This document shows, in pieces, positions 12,565 through 24,097 of a stretch of 64,000 nt of DNA. Under the pieces are notes generated by a model, which did not search any database, had not been told where the DNA came from, and worked only from the letters and a program-made list of their open reading frames with translations. The number at the start of each line of letters is the position of its first letter. Position 1 is the stretch's first letter. The stretch comes from Anisus vortex (Eukaryota; Mollusca; Gastropoda; Planorbidae): positions 24,308,731 to 24,372,730 of the forward strand of contig OX421500.1 in NCBI GenBank assembly GCA_949126835.1, written 5' to 3'. A program made the translations under genes and the position numbers.

Positions 12565-13345
12565 TTTGTGATGTAGCATATAGATGAGATAACTCTTTGT
12601 GAATAAATATCTACAGACATTTACAGTTTACAGACATACATGATTCCTCCAATAAATATTTAACTACTGGTATATATCTCATAACATTTGTTTAAGTGTT
12701 ATTTATATCATTATACTCAGTAATTAAATGTCTGTAAGATATTTTAGGATGTTTTCTAGTATCATTTTATGCTGACAAACTTTTTAAATGCATAGTAAAT
12801 GTCTCCAATATTTTGAATATATTTATTTTAATGCACTGTTTATGTTATTGTCAGATCTGTACATTTATTTTTCATTCTAGAATTTTTTTATGTAGTTTTA
12901 ATTTTAGTGTAATTTATTTGAGAATAGTTTAAAAACATTTTTATAATTTAGAAATAGATTGTTAGCCTATATTATGAAGTTTAATATTCTGTCTTTAAAT
13001 TTATGTTTTCATTTATTCATGCTTCATGCATTTCGCTTCTAAGTTTGAGTGTATGTTGTATCAAAATAAAACCAATTTTGTTACCCATATTTTGTGTTAA
13101 AAAATTTAAAATATTTTAGTAGATGGATTTGGGCTACAGGTATTTCAAGTAAAAAAAAACTATTATATTTTGGATACTATGAATATTATTTTAGATGTTT
13201 TAGACTGGATGAAAGTGTTTACAGTCAACAAAGAGTGTGCAGAAAGCTTAGCAGTACAAAAATTGAACAAAGTATTCAAAATAATCAATACAATTAGCAT
13301 AAAGCAAGATATTCAATAGGCTATAAAATACAATGCACTAAAAAA
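12565..13345. other. AT-rich sequence, no gene seen
   Basis: A 67-codon frame at 13,094-13,297 has no recognisable motif and lies in low-complexity AT sequence directly upstream of the gypsy relic. It may belong to the same decayed element but cannot be assigned. Confidence 0.35.
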
Positions 13346-13584
13346 GAATATGTCTTGGTTTTTAAAGGAAAAAAAAGCCTTTGACCGATGTGAAGGCATG
13401 AAACAAGAATTACAACAGTTACAAGATCAAGGTCATATAAAAAGTTAAGTTTTCAGAATGGGTAACACCAGTTGAAACCTTTTCTAGAACAGGACTATTC
13501 CACTAGACTATGTGGTCATTGTAAAGTTACTGTAAACAAAGCCATCATGTAGTACTTAATTCCAAGACTTGAAGAAATATCTGT
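13346..13584 (+). pseudogene. Ty3/gypsy reverse-transcriptase relic, N-terminal part
   Basis: Read through frameshifts, the plus strand gives LQQLQDQGHI, FSEWVTPVE, then RLCGHCKVTVNKAIM, a stop, and YLIPRLEEI. These match in order the start of gypsy RT domains (a leader of the LxxLxxxGII type, the WxxPVV motif, RxCGDYKxxVN and YPLPRxxDI). The copy is broken by at least two frameshifts and a stop. It is the single-copy progenitor region of the 62-bp satellite that follows. Confidence 0.75.
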
Positions 13585-14723
13585 TAGTTATAAAGTAATC
13601 ACACATGCCATTATGCATAATTCAATGCCATTATAATGTGAGGTATTCATAAAGTAACTGTAAACAAAGCCATTATGCATGACTCAATGCCATTAGAATA
13701 TGTGGTGATTATAAAGAAGTAACTGTAACAAAGCCATTATGCATGACTCAATGCCATTAGAATATGTGGTGATTATAAAGTAACTGCAAACAAATCCATT
13801 ATGCATGATTCAATGCTATTAGAATATGTGGTGATTATAAAGTAACTGTAAACAAAACCATTATGCAGGACTGAATGCCATTAGAATATGTGGTGATTAG
13901 AAAGTATCTGTAAACAAAGCCATTATGCATGACTCAATGCCCATAGAATATGTGGTGATTATAAAGTAACTGTAAACAAAGCCATTATGCAAGACTGAAT
14001 GCCATTAGAATATGTGCTAATTATAAAGTAACTTTAAACAAAGCTATTATGCATGACTCAATGCCAATAGAATATGTGGTGATTATAAAGTATATGCAAA
14101 CAAAGCCATTATGCATGACTCAATGCAATTAGAATATGTGGTGATTATAAAGTATCTGTAAACAAAGCCATTATGCAGGACTGAATGCCATTAGAATATG
14201 TGGTGATTAGAAAGTATCTGTAAGCAAAGCCATTATGCATGACTCAATGCCATTAAAATATGTGGTGATTATAAAGTTACTGTAAACAAATCCATTATGC
14301 ATGACTCAATGCCCATAGAATATGTGGTGATTATAAAGTAACTGTAAACAAAGCCATTATGCATGACTCAATGCCCATAGAATATGTGGTGATTATAAAG
14401 TAACTGTAAACAAAGCCATTATGCATGACTCAATGCCATTAGAATATGTGCTGATTATAAAGTAACTGTAAACAAAGCCATTTTGCATGACTCAATGCCA
14501 TTAGAATATGTGCTAATTATAAAGTAACTTTAAACAAAGCCATTATGCAGGACTGAATGCCATTAGAATATGTGGTGATTAGAAAGTATCTGTAAACAAA
14601 GCCATTATGCATGACTCATTGCCATTAGAATATGTGGTGATTATAAAGTAACTGTAAACAAAGCCATTATGCATGACTCAATGCCATTAGAATATGCGGT
14701 GATTATAAAGTATCTGTAAACAA
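13585..14723. repeat. 62-bp satellite derived from gypsy RT, block 1
   Basis: About 18 units. In the plus strand one unit reads R-I-C-G-D-Y-K-V-T-V-N-K-A-I-M-H-D-S-M-P, the canonical gypsy RT motif, plus two extra bases, so each next unit falls in another frame. Variation includes GACTCAATG versus GACTGAATG and GTAACTG versus GTATCTG. Block 1 is separated from block 2 by a solo LTR. Confidence 0.92.
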
Positions 14724-16066
14724 TGTCACAGTTCTGCAAGTAACTTTGACTTTTAGCACACGTAAATAGATAGTGGTATAGAACTAGAACCATAGAATAG
14801 TTTAAGTTTAGGTTAGGAAGTAGGAGAACAGTCTGACGCTATTGTCTTCTCCCTATCTTATGCAATTGAAACACCCCCGCCACTCTTCCTCACCTCTTCT
14901 TTAACTTTCACTACACTCTTCTAATTCCCAATTCAGAGTTTACTAATTAATACGACCAGATTGGTACTACACCCTGAATGAATGAGTGTGAATGTGTTAG
15001 TTAATGAAGTTACAATGTATATATTTTATCCTGTGTTATTTTAATGTATTTATATCATGTCTAAACTATTAATTCATGTCGTATTTTAATGTGCTTGTGT
15101 AGTAAATATTCATCCATACCTATAAAACCCCTTTGTACACACCCCTACCCACCCCCGCTAACCCCCTTATCTCCCCTTCTCCTACCACTCACGAGCGGCA
15201 ACTCGTTAGCTAATAACCTTGAGACGGTCTCTCCTTAGAATCGACCAGGGGGAAGGCTTTCGCACCTACATACTATTCCTCGTCCGAATCCCCCCACTTG
15301 ACATTGCCATCGTAAAATTCTTGCAAGGGAGATAAATCGCTTCCCCCACTCAGCATGACGTCTGTATCAATTGCCTTTCATCCCAAACCCCACCCGCAGT
15401 TTTGGCTGTATAATTGTTCACCTACCCCCATTCCATTTTGGCTCCAATAAGTCTTTTCTTTATGCAAATATATGTTCGAACTGACCAATGGGAGTCATAT
15501 GTAATTAAATGTAATTAAGGGCCAGCCAACCAAATTGAGCGCGATCACGTGACTCAAGACTCGAGAACGCTATCTCACAAACTTAGTTTTAGTCTAGGGT
15601 TGGCCGTCAACTTGGAAGTACATATACGATTTTAGTCTAGATTCTGGCCTTCAGCCTAAAATACTTGTACACTCGCCTCTTATATAATATCACTCCGCAT
15701 TTTTGGATATCGATGTTTAGCCAGCAATCGTATTTTCATCAGTATAGTTGTGTACCCTAACGTTGGATTACATAACACTACCATTAACTAAGTGTTAGCC
15801 ATTCCTGTGCAAATTCATATGTATATATCTCACCATTGGATATTTGAAACGTAAATAAACACCTGAACTGTAACCAGCGACTTGCTTGCTTACCAATTAG
15901 AACTGTCTGTTGTGTGTGCATTTAACATCATTTAACGAGCCGGAGAGGACAAATAAATATTCCAGGTCAACTACAGCATCGGCACCTCATACCCCCACGA
16001 CAACCAGCCACCATTACCCCCACTCACCCACAACCCCGCACCCCTCTCAGTGTCCACATCGTGACA
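14724..16066 (+). mobile_element. Solo LTR, 1,343 bp
   Basis: The insert begins TGTCACAG and ends ATCGTGACA (inverted TGTCAC/GTGACA) and is flanked by AACAA at 14719-14723 and 16067-16071. That is an exact 5-bp duplication of the satellite sequence TGTAAACAAAGCC. Inside are a possible TATA box (TATAAAA at 15121) and a poly(A) signal (AATAAA at 15854), supporting plus orientation. No pol or gag sequence is present, so internal recombination between two LTRs is the likely origin. A second partial copy is at 7873-8670. The 68-codon frame at 15,910 is Pro/Thr-rich low complexity. Confidence 0.85.
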
Positions 16067-16502
16067 AACAAAGCCATTATGCAGGACTGAATGCCATTAG
16101 AATATGTGGTGATTAGAAAGTATATGTAAACAAAGCCATTATGCAAGACTCAATGCCATTAAAATATGTGGTGATTATAAAGTTACTGTAAACAAAGCCA
16201 TTATGCATGACTCAATGCCCATAGAATATTATGTGGTGATTATAAAGTAACTGCAAACAAATCCATTATGCATGATTCAATGCTATTAGAATATGTGGTG
16301 ATTATAAAGTAACTGTAAACAAAACCATTATGCAGGACTGAATGCCATTAGAATATGTGGTGATTAGAAAGTATCTGTAAACAAAGCCATTATGCATGAC
16401 TCAATGCCATTAGAATATGTAGTGATTATAAAGTAACTGTAAACAAAGCCATTATGCATGACTCAATGCCATTAGAATATGAGGTGATTATAAAGTAACT
16501 TT
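16067..16502. repeat. 62-bp RT-derived satellite, block 2
   Basis: About 7 units of the same RICGDYKVTVN-encoding repeat, interrupted on both sides by solo LTRs. Confidence 0.92.
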
Positions 16503-17108
16503 TGTTACGTATGTCGGTCATAGAGGAATGACGTACTAGGGCATTGACCTCTTAACAAGTACGTATTAGAGTCCAAGGTTTGACCTTTATGCCCCGAGGG
16601 CAGTTTAAATAAAATAATTCGTCCAACCCCGTGGAAATTGAAGGTTACTCTGGATCGCAGTATAATGTAGAGCACAAGTGCGTATTAGGACCCTGTAGAA
16701 TCTTCGATAATAGTTTTCTTTGTAAAGTCAATACCTCCTTAAAGTTAGTTCAGTTTGAAATTTTGTAGAGAGAAGTCGCTATATTGATACTTGTATATTT
16801 TATGCCATTTAATGAAACTCTTATGTTGCCATTAGTTGATGCATTTATTTAAAGTTTATATTGAGTCTACAAATTAAATAAAATTGTTTATTCAACAACT
16901 GGAGTTGTTTGATCTATCATTGTTGAAAGAAAGGTGTAGAAGATAATTATACCGAATATAACTACATTACTGCATAGACCTGTCAGTCAAGGAACCCCTA
17001 GCTTGGACTTCAGAGCAGAATCTAGAGACTTCTAATAAAGATACAACTATACATTGAATCCGATTTAACGAGTCGTAATAATAGTCATCATAGTGACAGT
17101 CCATAACA
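16503..17108 (+). mobile_element. Solo LTR, about 606 bp
   Basis: The insert starts TGTTACG and ends CATAACA, giving the inverted ends TGTTA/TAACA. The interrupted satellite reads GTAACTT on the left and CTTTAAAC on the right, so CTT or CTTT is duplicated. AATAAA at 16877 suits plus orientation. It is unrelated to the 1,343-bp LTR, so a second LTR family used the same satellite as a target. Confidence 0.78.
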
Positions 17109-17385
17109 CTTTAAACAAAGCCATTATGCATGACTCAATGCCATTAGAATATGTAGTGATTATAAAGTAACTGTAAACAAAGCCATTATGCATGACTCAA
17201 TGCCATTAGAATATGTGGTGATTAGAAAGTATCTGTAAACAAAGCCATTATGCATGACTCAATGCCATTAGAATATGTTGTGATTATAAAGTATCTGTAA
17301 ACAAAGCCATTATGCAGGACTGAATGCCATTAGAATATGTGGTGATTATATAGTATCTGTAAACATTGCCATTAGGCAGGACTCA
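17109..17385. repeat. 62-bp RT-derived satellite, block 3
   Basis: About 4.5 units. The last unit ends in GACTCAATGCCAAGACTTAA and passes directly into unique RT sequence. Confidence 0.92.
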
Positions 17386-18065
17386 ATGCCAAGACTTAAA
17401 GAAATGTGTGCAAGGCTTTCCAAGGATAATAAATTTTCCAGAATAGATCTTACCCATAATTACACTTAAATTGAATTAGATTCTTATTCAAGAGCTCTAA
17501 CCACAATTAACACTCATTGTCGAGTGTTTCAATAAAAGCAACTGCTTTGGAATTTTGCATTTCCTGCGTTTTTTTTAAATGGTGATTTACATCAACAGCA
17601 TATAACTACTGGTATAGCCAATGACTCTTCAGGACATATTTTGAATCTGTAAGAAGAGGGAATTGACCACATAGATATACAATAGATAATTAAAGTAGAG
17701 GTAAATTTCCATCGTTATTGACTAAATGCAAGCAGCCAGAACCTGAGAAAATAGAAGCTATACATGATACTCCAGAACCCCAGAATATCTCATGGTATCT
17801 GTCATAAAAAAATGTCTTAATAATTTTGAGCTTAAAAAAACTTCTTGGCTCTAGCTCGTAATGCATCACTAAGAAATATACCATTCTGTCAGAGATGCAT
17901 CTCCAAAACATCCTAATACCCATGCTTCAAGGTCATTAAATGCAGCAGAGCAAAATTACTTACAGAATGATTGCAAAGCTCTTGCATATATTTTTGAAGC
18001 AACCAGATTCAACGTTAAATTTCTAATGGCTCACCGGGTCCCACGGCGTTCCCAGACAATCCACT
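17386..18065 (+). pseudogene. Ty3/gypsy RT and RNase H relic, continuing after the satellite
   Basis: Immediately after the last satellite unit the frame reads SMPRLKEMCARLSKDNKFSR then IDL, matching the RT step YPLPRIEDLFAxLxGxxxFSxIDL, and later IELD, RALTTINTHCRVFQ. Further on are PEKIEAIHDTPEPQNIS (connection region) and RSLNAAEQNY with KALAYIFEATRF (RNase H). Many stops and frameshifts are present. Together with 13,346-13,584 it shows that the satellite sits inside one decayed pol gene. Confidence 0.72.
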
Positions 18066-18170
18066 GAGCATGCAAACACACATTACAACAGCCCAAACAA
18101 ATGTAAATTGTCATGGATTACTAGTGATGGATTATATTTTCATATTTTTTGCTCAAGAAATTAATGTGCA

Positions 18171-19150
18171 TGTAACCAGGTAGTTGTGGATTCGACTCGG
18201 TTACACGTGTGGTGGAGGTTTCAACTCACACCCTTGGCTTCGTTGGTCTGGAGGTATCTCTTGAAGTCGGATGGCAGTCTCTACTGTACTTTTGCAAATT
18301 TATATTTGACACCTTTCCTTAGACGTGGCTTCGTAAACGTCTAAGTCTAACAAACAATGTCACGTTCTAACCAAACAGTAATTAACGCTGTTGTCTTATG
18401 ATAGAAAACTGTATGAATTTATTCAATGGTAGCGGAAAGTGGCTAGCAATAATAATACAATGATGAAGGTAAACTATTAGCAGATGCAGACGATTCATCA
18501 ACAAAATGCAAAACTTAATGACTAAAGTGGCATATAAATTGGTGGATCAAACAATCCGGGTAGAACAATATTTACACTAGCTAGATCTGACTTCTAACTA
18601 AAATGAAAGAGTGTCTTCTTATGAGACTGGCGCTAGGACTAAATTTACAGCGAACAGTTTCAACTTTTAGAGCGGGCAGGAAGAGGGGGAGTGTAAACTA
18701 TACCAATGGTTTGACACGTGGTACTAAATTTTGAGATCAACAGGGGGGATCTCCCTGGTCTTAGAAAGTCGCCCAATTATGGGCCATTTGCTGAAGGCCA
18801 GAGCTATGCATAAAAATGTCAATGTCCACCGTTGGCGATCAGAAAAAATGATATCAACTGGAATTACATTTCCTAAAACAGTGAGATAAGGTGGGTGGAA
18901 AAAGGGGGGGGGGCGAGGGGGCGCGATATTCACGAGACTATGTGACCCTTAATTGCAATCTGGACAATGGTCGTTAAATTCGTACGCCACTCAAAGTTGG
19001 AGGGAGATGATTCCTATCTTAACAGGTAAGGGGGGATAACCACGACGCGTGTGGAAAAGGTGACACAGGAAGGTGGGGGAGGGGGATGGGCGGTATAGTA
19101 TTATTTTTCTTGGCCGGGAAACCCCACTATGTGGGCCAACAATAATATAA
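18171..19150 (-). mobile_element. Possible degenerate LTR, minus strand
   Basis: On the minus strand the segment would end ...CCTGGTTACA (plus TGTAACCAGG at 18171) and has AATAAA (plus TTTATTC at about 18418). Its composition is less AT-biased, with G-rich tracts near 18905 and 19080, unlike the flanks. The other end and a target duplication were not found, so the right boundary is a guess. Confidence 0.3.
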
Positions 19151-19185
19151 TAACATTTACAAACAGCATTTATATTTTTAAACTT

Positions 19186-19188
<3 letters not shown>

Positions 19189-19278
<90 letters not shown>
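19189..19278. repeat. (CT)n microsatellite, about 45 units
   Basis: Uninterrupted CT dinucleotide run. Confidence 0.98.
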
Positions 19279-19281
<3 letters not shown>

Positions 19282-20369
19282 GCTTAATCAAAATAATGTA
19301 CATATATTCCTAATCCGTACATGGTTGTGATGCTAATACATTCGTTATAATCATTGGCAGTTATAAAATTCGGCCTATGTGACGACCGATTGTTGAAGCG
19401 ACCTTAAATTTTGAGTGGTTTAAAAAAAATGTATTCCTTTAAAAAGGAATGCTTAGATGAGAGCTAGTAATGCTAAAAAATAATATATTGAGTTATCTAG
19501 CATACAAGGGAAATATATTGTGACACAATGACATGGTAAATATATTCATGCGTATGAAAATTCCATTCCTTACAGGAACAATGCATTGTAGCATTATGTT
19601 GCTCTAAGTATTGAATCTTTTTCCTGATGAAGAAATATTAATGTAAAATGTTTTTACATAACAACTTTGAGAGTATAATCGAAGATAATATACTTGAGAA
19701 GTATATTTTTTTTAATCAAAAGTGCAAAATGTGAGAAATTATTTTGATTTGTGTGAATACCGATATGTATTATCATGAATTATGCTACCATGATTCAAGT
19801 AGGTTTTTTTAATCATTATTGCGAATAATTGTTTATTAAAGTTAAGAAGATAACTATTCAAACATCTGTAAATAATATAAGTCATTGATGCATTTGGACA
19901 AATTGTACTTTATCCAATTTTATATATGGAGAAGAAGAGTGTCAATATCATCATAAATGACATTGTATAAGTAATATTGACATGAGAATCTTAAGTATTG
20001 AGATACAATTGTTGCGTTAGCATGTGATGGTCATAACATGTTATAGATTGTTCTAACTATGACATCACAAAAAGTGACAGTTGACAAAGAGACTGGTAAA
20101 TAAAGTCAAGAACAACATGGTATAGGATCCAAACTCTGTACCATTGACATCTACTTGAAAGCTGGAATGTCAAAGATAATTTTATGGTAGATTATTGATT
20201 TGCAGCCTTTTGATAAAAGCTCAGACATTTGATGAATAGGTAATACTCTACTTCAAGTGTTAGCCAGTAAATTCATCACAGTATACAACTTATTTTGCTG
20301 GAATGGTAAGTTGAATACATGGGATGCCACATCAATAGTCACTTCTATCAAATATTTCTATAGGAATCA
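19279..20369. repeat. Decayed hAT-like macro-repeat, copy A, 5' part
   Basis: From about 19,410 to 19,680 this aligns with 32,680-32,940 (shared words AAAAGGAATGCTT, GATGAGAGCT, ATCTAGCATACAAG, GTGACACAAT, TTAATGTAAAATGTTTTTAC). From about 20,090 it aligns with 30,650-30,720 and 32,470-32,580 (AAATAAAGTC, ATGGTATA, CCAAACTCT). No gene is seen here. Confidence 0.65.
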
Positions 20370-21100
20370 ATCTTGACTTTTATAAAATGATTATGTTAAC
20401 TTCTAGTGACGCCTTTTGGCAGATTAAATAGCATTGCAGCACAGTTAAAGATTGTTTCACACTTTGTGAAGCATCAATCTGATGCACATCATGAAGATTT
20501 GAAAATTTCTGATTTAAGGAAGAAAAGGAACTTGTTGAAAGCAGAGGAAACTTTTATTAGAATTGCCTACACAATTGTTTTTCTATCTTCCACTAAAAGC
20601 TAACAGTTTTGAGAATTGGCAGATATTTCTGAATGTGATTTAGTTGCCTTTTTTAAAAAAAAACTCTGAACAAAGTGTCTTTGTTATTTAGGTCATTTTG
20701 CAATTCAATCAAACATTTCAAATTATGGTATTTTATTATAATACTTTTGAATGGAGAAGGATAACGACATTAGTGCTATTTTAAAGTATTGTTTAAAAAA
20801 GTTAAATAATCAGCTATTCCATAGCACACTGGATGGAATTTGAATGTTGTGTAATCTTAGTTTAATTAAACAATGGCATCAAAAATTAGGTTGGATACCA
20901 CTGGAAGCATATCCTCTTGCACAATGAATACTGAACTTGACAAAATCTTTCGAGAAGTGTAATTTAATATAAACAACATGGAGTTTCATTAAAATATCAT
21001 GTTTGCAAATTGGGAAAAGAGTTCCAGAAAATAAAATTGTGGAATTGTCTGCATTTAACTTGGCTGCTAAATACAATTACGAATTTGTTATTGCTCACAC
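20370..21100 (+). pseudogene. hAT transposase relic (ZNF862/KIAA1586-like), copy A
   Basis: An open piece at 20,406-20,603 includes RLNSIAAQLK, DAHHEDLKISD and LLKAEETFIRIAYT, and is followed in other frames by ELADISECDLVAF and GHFAIQ. The order matches the animal hAT-type proteins annotated as ZNF862-like or KIAA1586-like (DGA...GRLNGVAA, HCxAHREDL, LxR...FxELAxxxxxxVAFxPLNEVRWLSxHFA). This family assignment is from memory of the motifs. Stops and frameshifts are abundant. The same protein is found at 30,960-31,620. Confidence 0.6.
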
Positions 21101-21720
21101 CAGTTCACTTTAGTTAAAGTACCAACATTTTATTCAGGAGAAACAAGTTATTTGGCAGTTCAATGACTTCCAATTGTTAGTCTAAAAAATAAATCAGAGG
21201 CAAACTAATAAACAGCTTTTCAGATATGGTAAATTAGGTATTTGAATTATCATTTTGCAGAGAAAGTCAAATTGTTTGATATCGAAGGAACATTTTTAGC
21301 TGCCAGTGTAGTTTGCAAGCTTGGTTTCATTCTAATAAACAGAAAAACAAATTCAGGCATTATCTACAGTTGGAACCAGTGTTCCCACTAAGCTGTGTGT
21401 ATGCATGCATACACAAGTCACAGAGCCTATGCACTATGCACACACTTAACAACAGATTGCACAAATGTATGTCTCTGTTTCAACAATTTCTTCAAGGTCT
21501 TATCAGCTGCAGCTGTTTTCTTACAATTCCCAAACGTCATTGCCATTGGTTTTACAGTTCTATTTGATTTGTAAAGCAATTTAACTGATTATCTACAGAT
21601 TACTTAAATATCTCAGAACAAAATAAAGAAAATAAATGTAAAACTTTCAATTTACCTTGCTAGTGGCAGCCATCATCACACCTAGCAAGAAACTGTGACA
21701 CCAGTAAACCGCTTTGACAG
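21101..21720. repeat. Macro-repeat copy A, 3' part
   Basis: 21,300-21,480 aligns with 31,770-31,910 (AAATTCAGGCATT, CTAAGCTGTGTGTAT, ACTCACAGA). The string CAGTGTTCCCACTAAGCTG at 21,373 resembles a hAT-type terminus but has no visible partner. Confidence 0.5.
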
Positions 21721-23101
21721 TGTAGTTTATCCATACAGAGTAGTGTATCCATACAGAGTAGTTTATCCTTACAGAGTAGTTTATCCATACAGAGTTGTTT
21801 ATCCATACAGAGTAGTTTGTCCATAAAGAGTAGTTTATCCGTACAGAGTAGTTTATCCTTACAGAGTATGGTAGTTTATCGATACAGAGTAGTTAATCCA
21901 TATAGAGTAGTTTATCCGTACAGAGTAGTTTATCCTTACAAAGTAGTTTATCCTTACAGAGTAGTTTATCCTTACAGAGTATGGTAGTTTATTGATACAG
22001 AGTAGTTTATCCATACAGAGTAGTTTATCCATACAGAGTAGTTTATCCATACATAGTAGTTTATCCGTACAGAGTAGTTTCTCCTTACATAGTAGTTTAT
22101 CCTTACAGAGTATGGTAGTTTATCCTACAGAGTAGTTTATTTATACAGAGTATTTTATCCATACAAAGTAGTTTATCCATACAGAGTAGTTTATCCATAC
22201 AGAGTAGTTTATCCGTACAGAGTAGTTTATCCATACAGAGTAGTTTATCCATACAAAGTAGTTTATCCGTACAGAGTAGTCTATCCATACAGAGTAGTTT
22301 ATCCTTACAAAGTAGTTTATCCTTACAGAGTATTGTAGTTTATCGATACAGAGTAGTTAATCCATACAGAGTAGTTTATCCGTACAGAGTAGTTTATCCT
22401 TAGAGAGTAGTTTATCCATACATACTAGTTTATCCATACAGAGTAGTTTATCCTTACAGAGTAGTTTATCCATACAGAGTAGTTTATCCGTACAGAGTAG
22501 TTTATCCATACAGAGTAGTTTATCCTTACAGAGTAGTTTATCGTTACAGAGTATGGTAGTTTATCGATACAGAGTAGTTTAGCATACAGAGTAGTCTATC
22601 CGTACAGAGTAGTTTATCCTCACAGAGTAGTGTCCTTACAGAGTAGTTTATCCATACAGAGTAGTTTATCCTTACAGAGTATTATGTCCAAACAGAGTAG
22701 TTTATCCATACAGAGTAGTTTATCCTTACAGAGTATGGTAGTGTATCGATACAGAGTAGTTTAGCATACAGAGTAGTTTATCCGTACAGAGTAGTTTATC
22801 CTTACAGAGTAGTTTATCCATACAGAGTAGTTTATCCTTACAGAGTAGTTTATCCATACAGAGTAGTTTATCCGTACAGAGTAGTTTATCCATACAGATC
22901 AGATTATCCATACAGAGTAGTTTAGCCGTACAGATTAATTTATCCATACAGAGTAGTTTATCCGTACAGAGTAGTTTATCCATACAGAGTAGTTTATCCT
23001 TACAGAGTAGTTTATCCTTACAGATTATGGTAGTTTATCCTACAGAATAGTTTATTTATACAGAGTAGTTTATCCGTACAGAGTAAATTATCTGTACATA
23101 G
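21721..23101. repeat. 18-bp satellite, about 75 copies
   Basis: The unit is GTAGTTTATCCATACAGA, with TCCGTAC and TCCTTAC variants. A longer variant (GAGTATGGTAGTTTATCGAT) recurs near 21865, 21990, 22110, 22340, 22550 and 22735, showing amplification in blocks. Since 18 is 6 codons, minus-strand frames of MDKLLC repeats arise; they are artefacts. Confidence 0.95.
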
Positions 23102-23349
23102 AAGAAAAATAAGTAGTAAATTTGCTATTTCAAGTGGAGAAATGGTTAAAATACCGCCTTGATGTCCCTTAAAAAGGGAGAAAAGCAAATAATTAGTAAA
23201 TGAAGAGTTCTAAGTCTGAAAAAATAACAATTCTGTTGAGTGATGTTGCAAGCAACACTTCACTATGCAGTTATGAACTAAAGAAAACAAACGTAATTCC
23301 ACAGAGACTTAAAAATAGAACATATTGGTAAAAGATGCAAACTCTATGC
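23102..23349. repeat. Macro-repeat copy D, left part
   Basis: TGTTGAGTGATGTTGCAAGC and the following phrases match 30,580-30,700. The copy is interrupted by the hAT element starting at 23,350 and seems to resume near 25,817. Confidence 0.55.
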
Positions 23350-23597
23350 CAGAGGTTCCAAACCCTGTGCCCGCGGGCGCCAACGATTCGTATGTGCCCG
23401 CCTCTCACTATTCGACAGAGACAGAATTTTTTTCATAAACAATATTTTAAAATATGATTTATTTTTATTCATTTGTTAGAGTTTAAATTTTTTTTTGACT
23501 GCCTAGGTTTATTAAATATGTTTGATACTTGTCCCAACTTGTCTAGCGGCGAGCCAGACTGCACTATTTACGCTAGCCTGGAACGGCTAGTGCCATT

Positions 23598-23768
23598 TGC
23601 ACATCACACCTTGTACACGCAGAAAAACCGAAGTGAACGAATGGAACGAACGCCACGAACTGATCCGATAAACGCCGAAGGCGCCAAATCACAAGGCACA
23701 TAACTCTGATTGCTTCTGCGATCATCGGCTCACTTCGGGTTTTCCGCGTGTACATGACGTGATGCGCA
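23598..23768. repeat. Inverted repeat with 39-bp arms in the hAT 5' region
   Basis: Arm 23,598-23,636 (TGCACATCACACCTTGTACA...) pairs with 23,730-23,768, whose inverse begins TGCGCATCACGTCATGTACA. About 32 of 39 positions match. The loop is GC-richer than its flanks. It could be a small foldback element inside the hAT element or a subterminal structure used for transposase binding. Confidence 0.75.
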
Positions 23769-24097
23769 AAAAGCATTCCCCGCCTGGAACCGCGTTGTTG
23801 TCATTGTGATTGCTGCCCTGTTCGGGTCGCGACAGTTAGATAAGAGACATGTTCGTCAGACGAAACACGAATTAGGAGTTTTCTATAAAAAAAAAAATTA
23901 ACAGGCTAAAAGCGAGGTGCGTAATTTATTGTATTCATAAGCGATGATCTATTAATAAACTATTATTATTGAGGAGATAGTTATAGTTCTTGTTCTAATA
24001 TATTTATGCATAAAATGCAGAACAGACTTGCGCTATAACATTGATATTATATTGTAGTTCAATTATTTTTATTTTTATTATTTATTTTAGCCCTAAA

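Noticed and set aside
18171..19150. Clear fourth solo LTR
   Set aside because: One plausible end (TGTAACCAGG) and a poly(A) signal on the minus strand, but no second end or target duplication could be found; kept only as a low-confidence feature.
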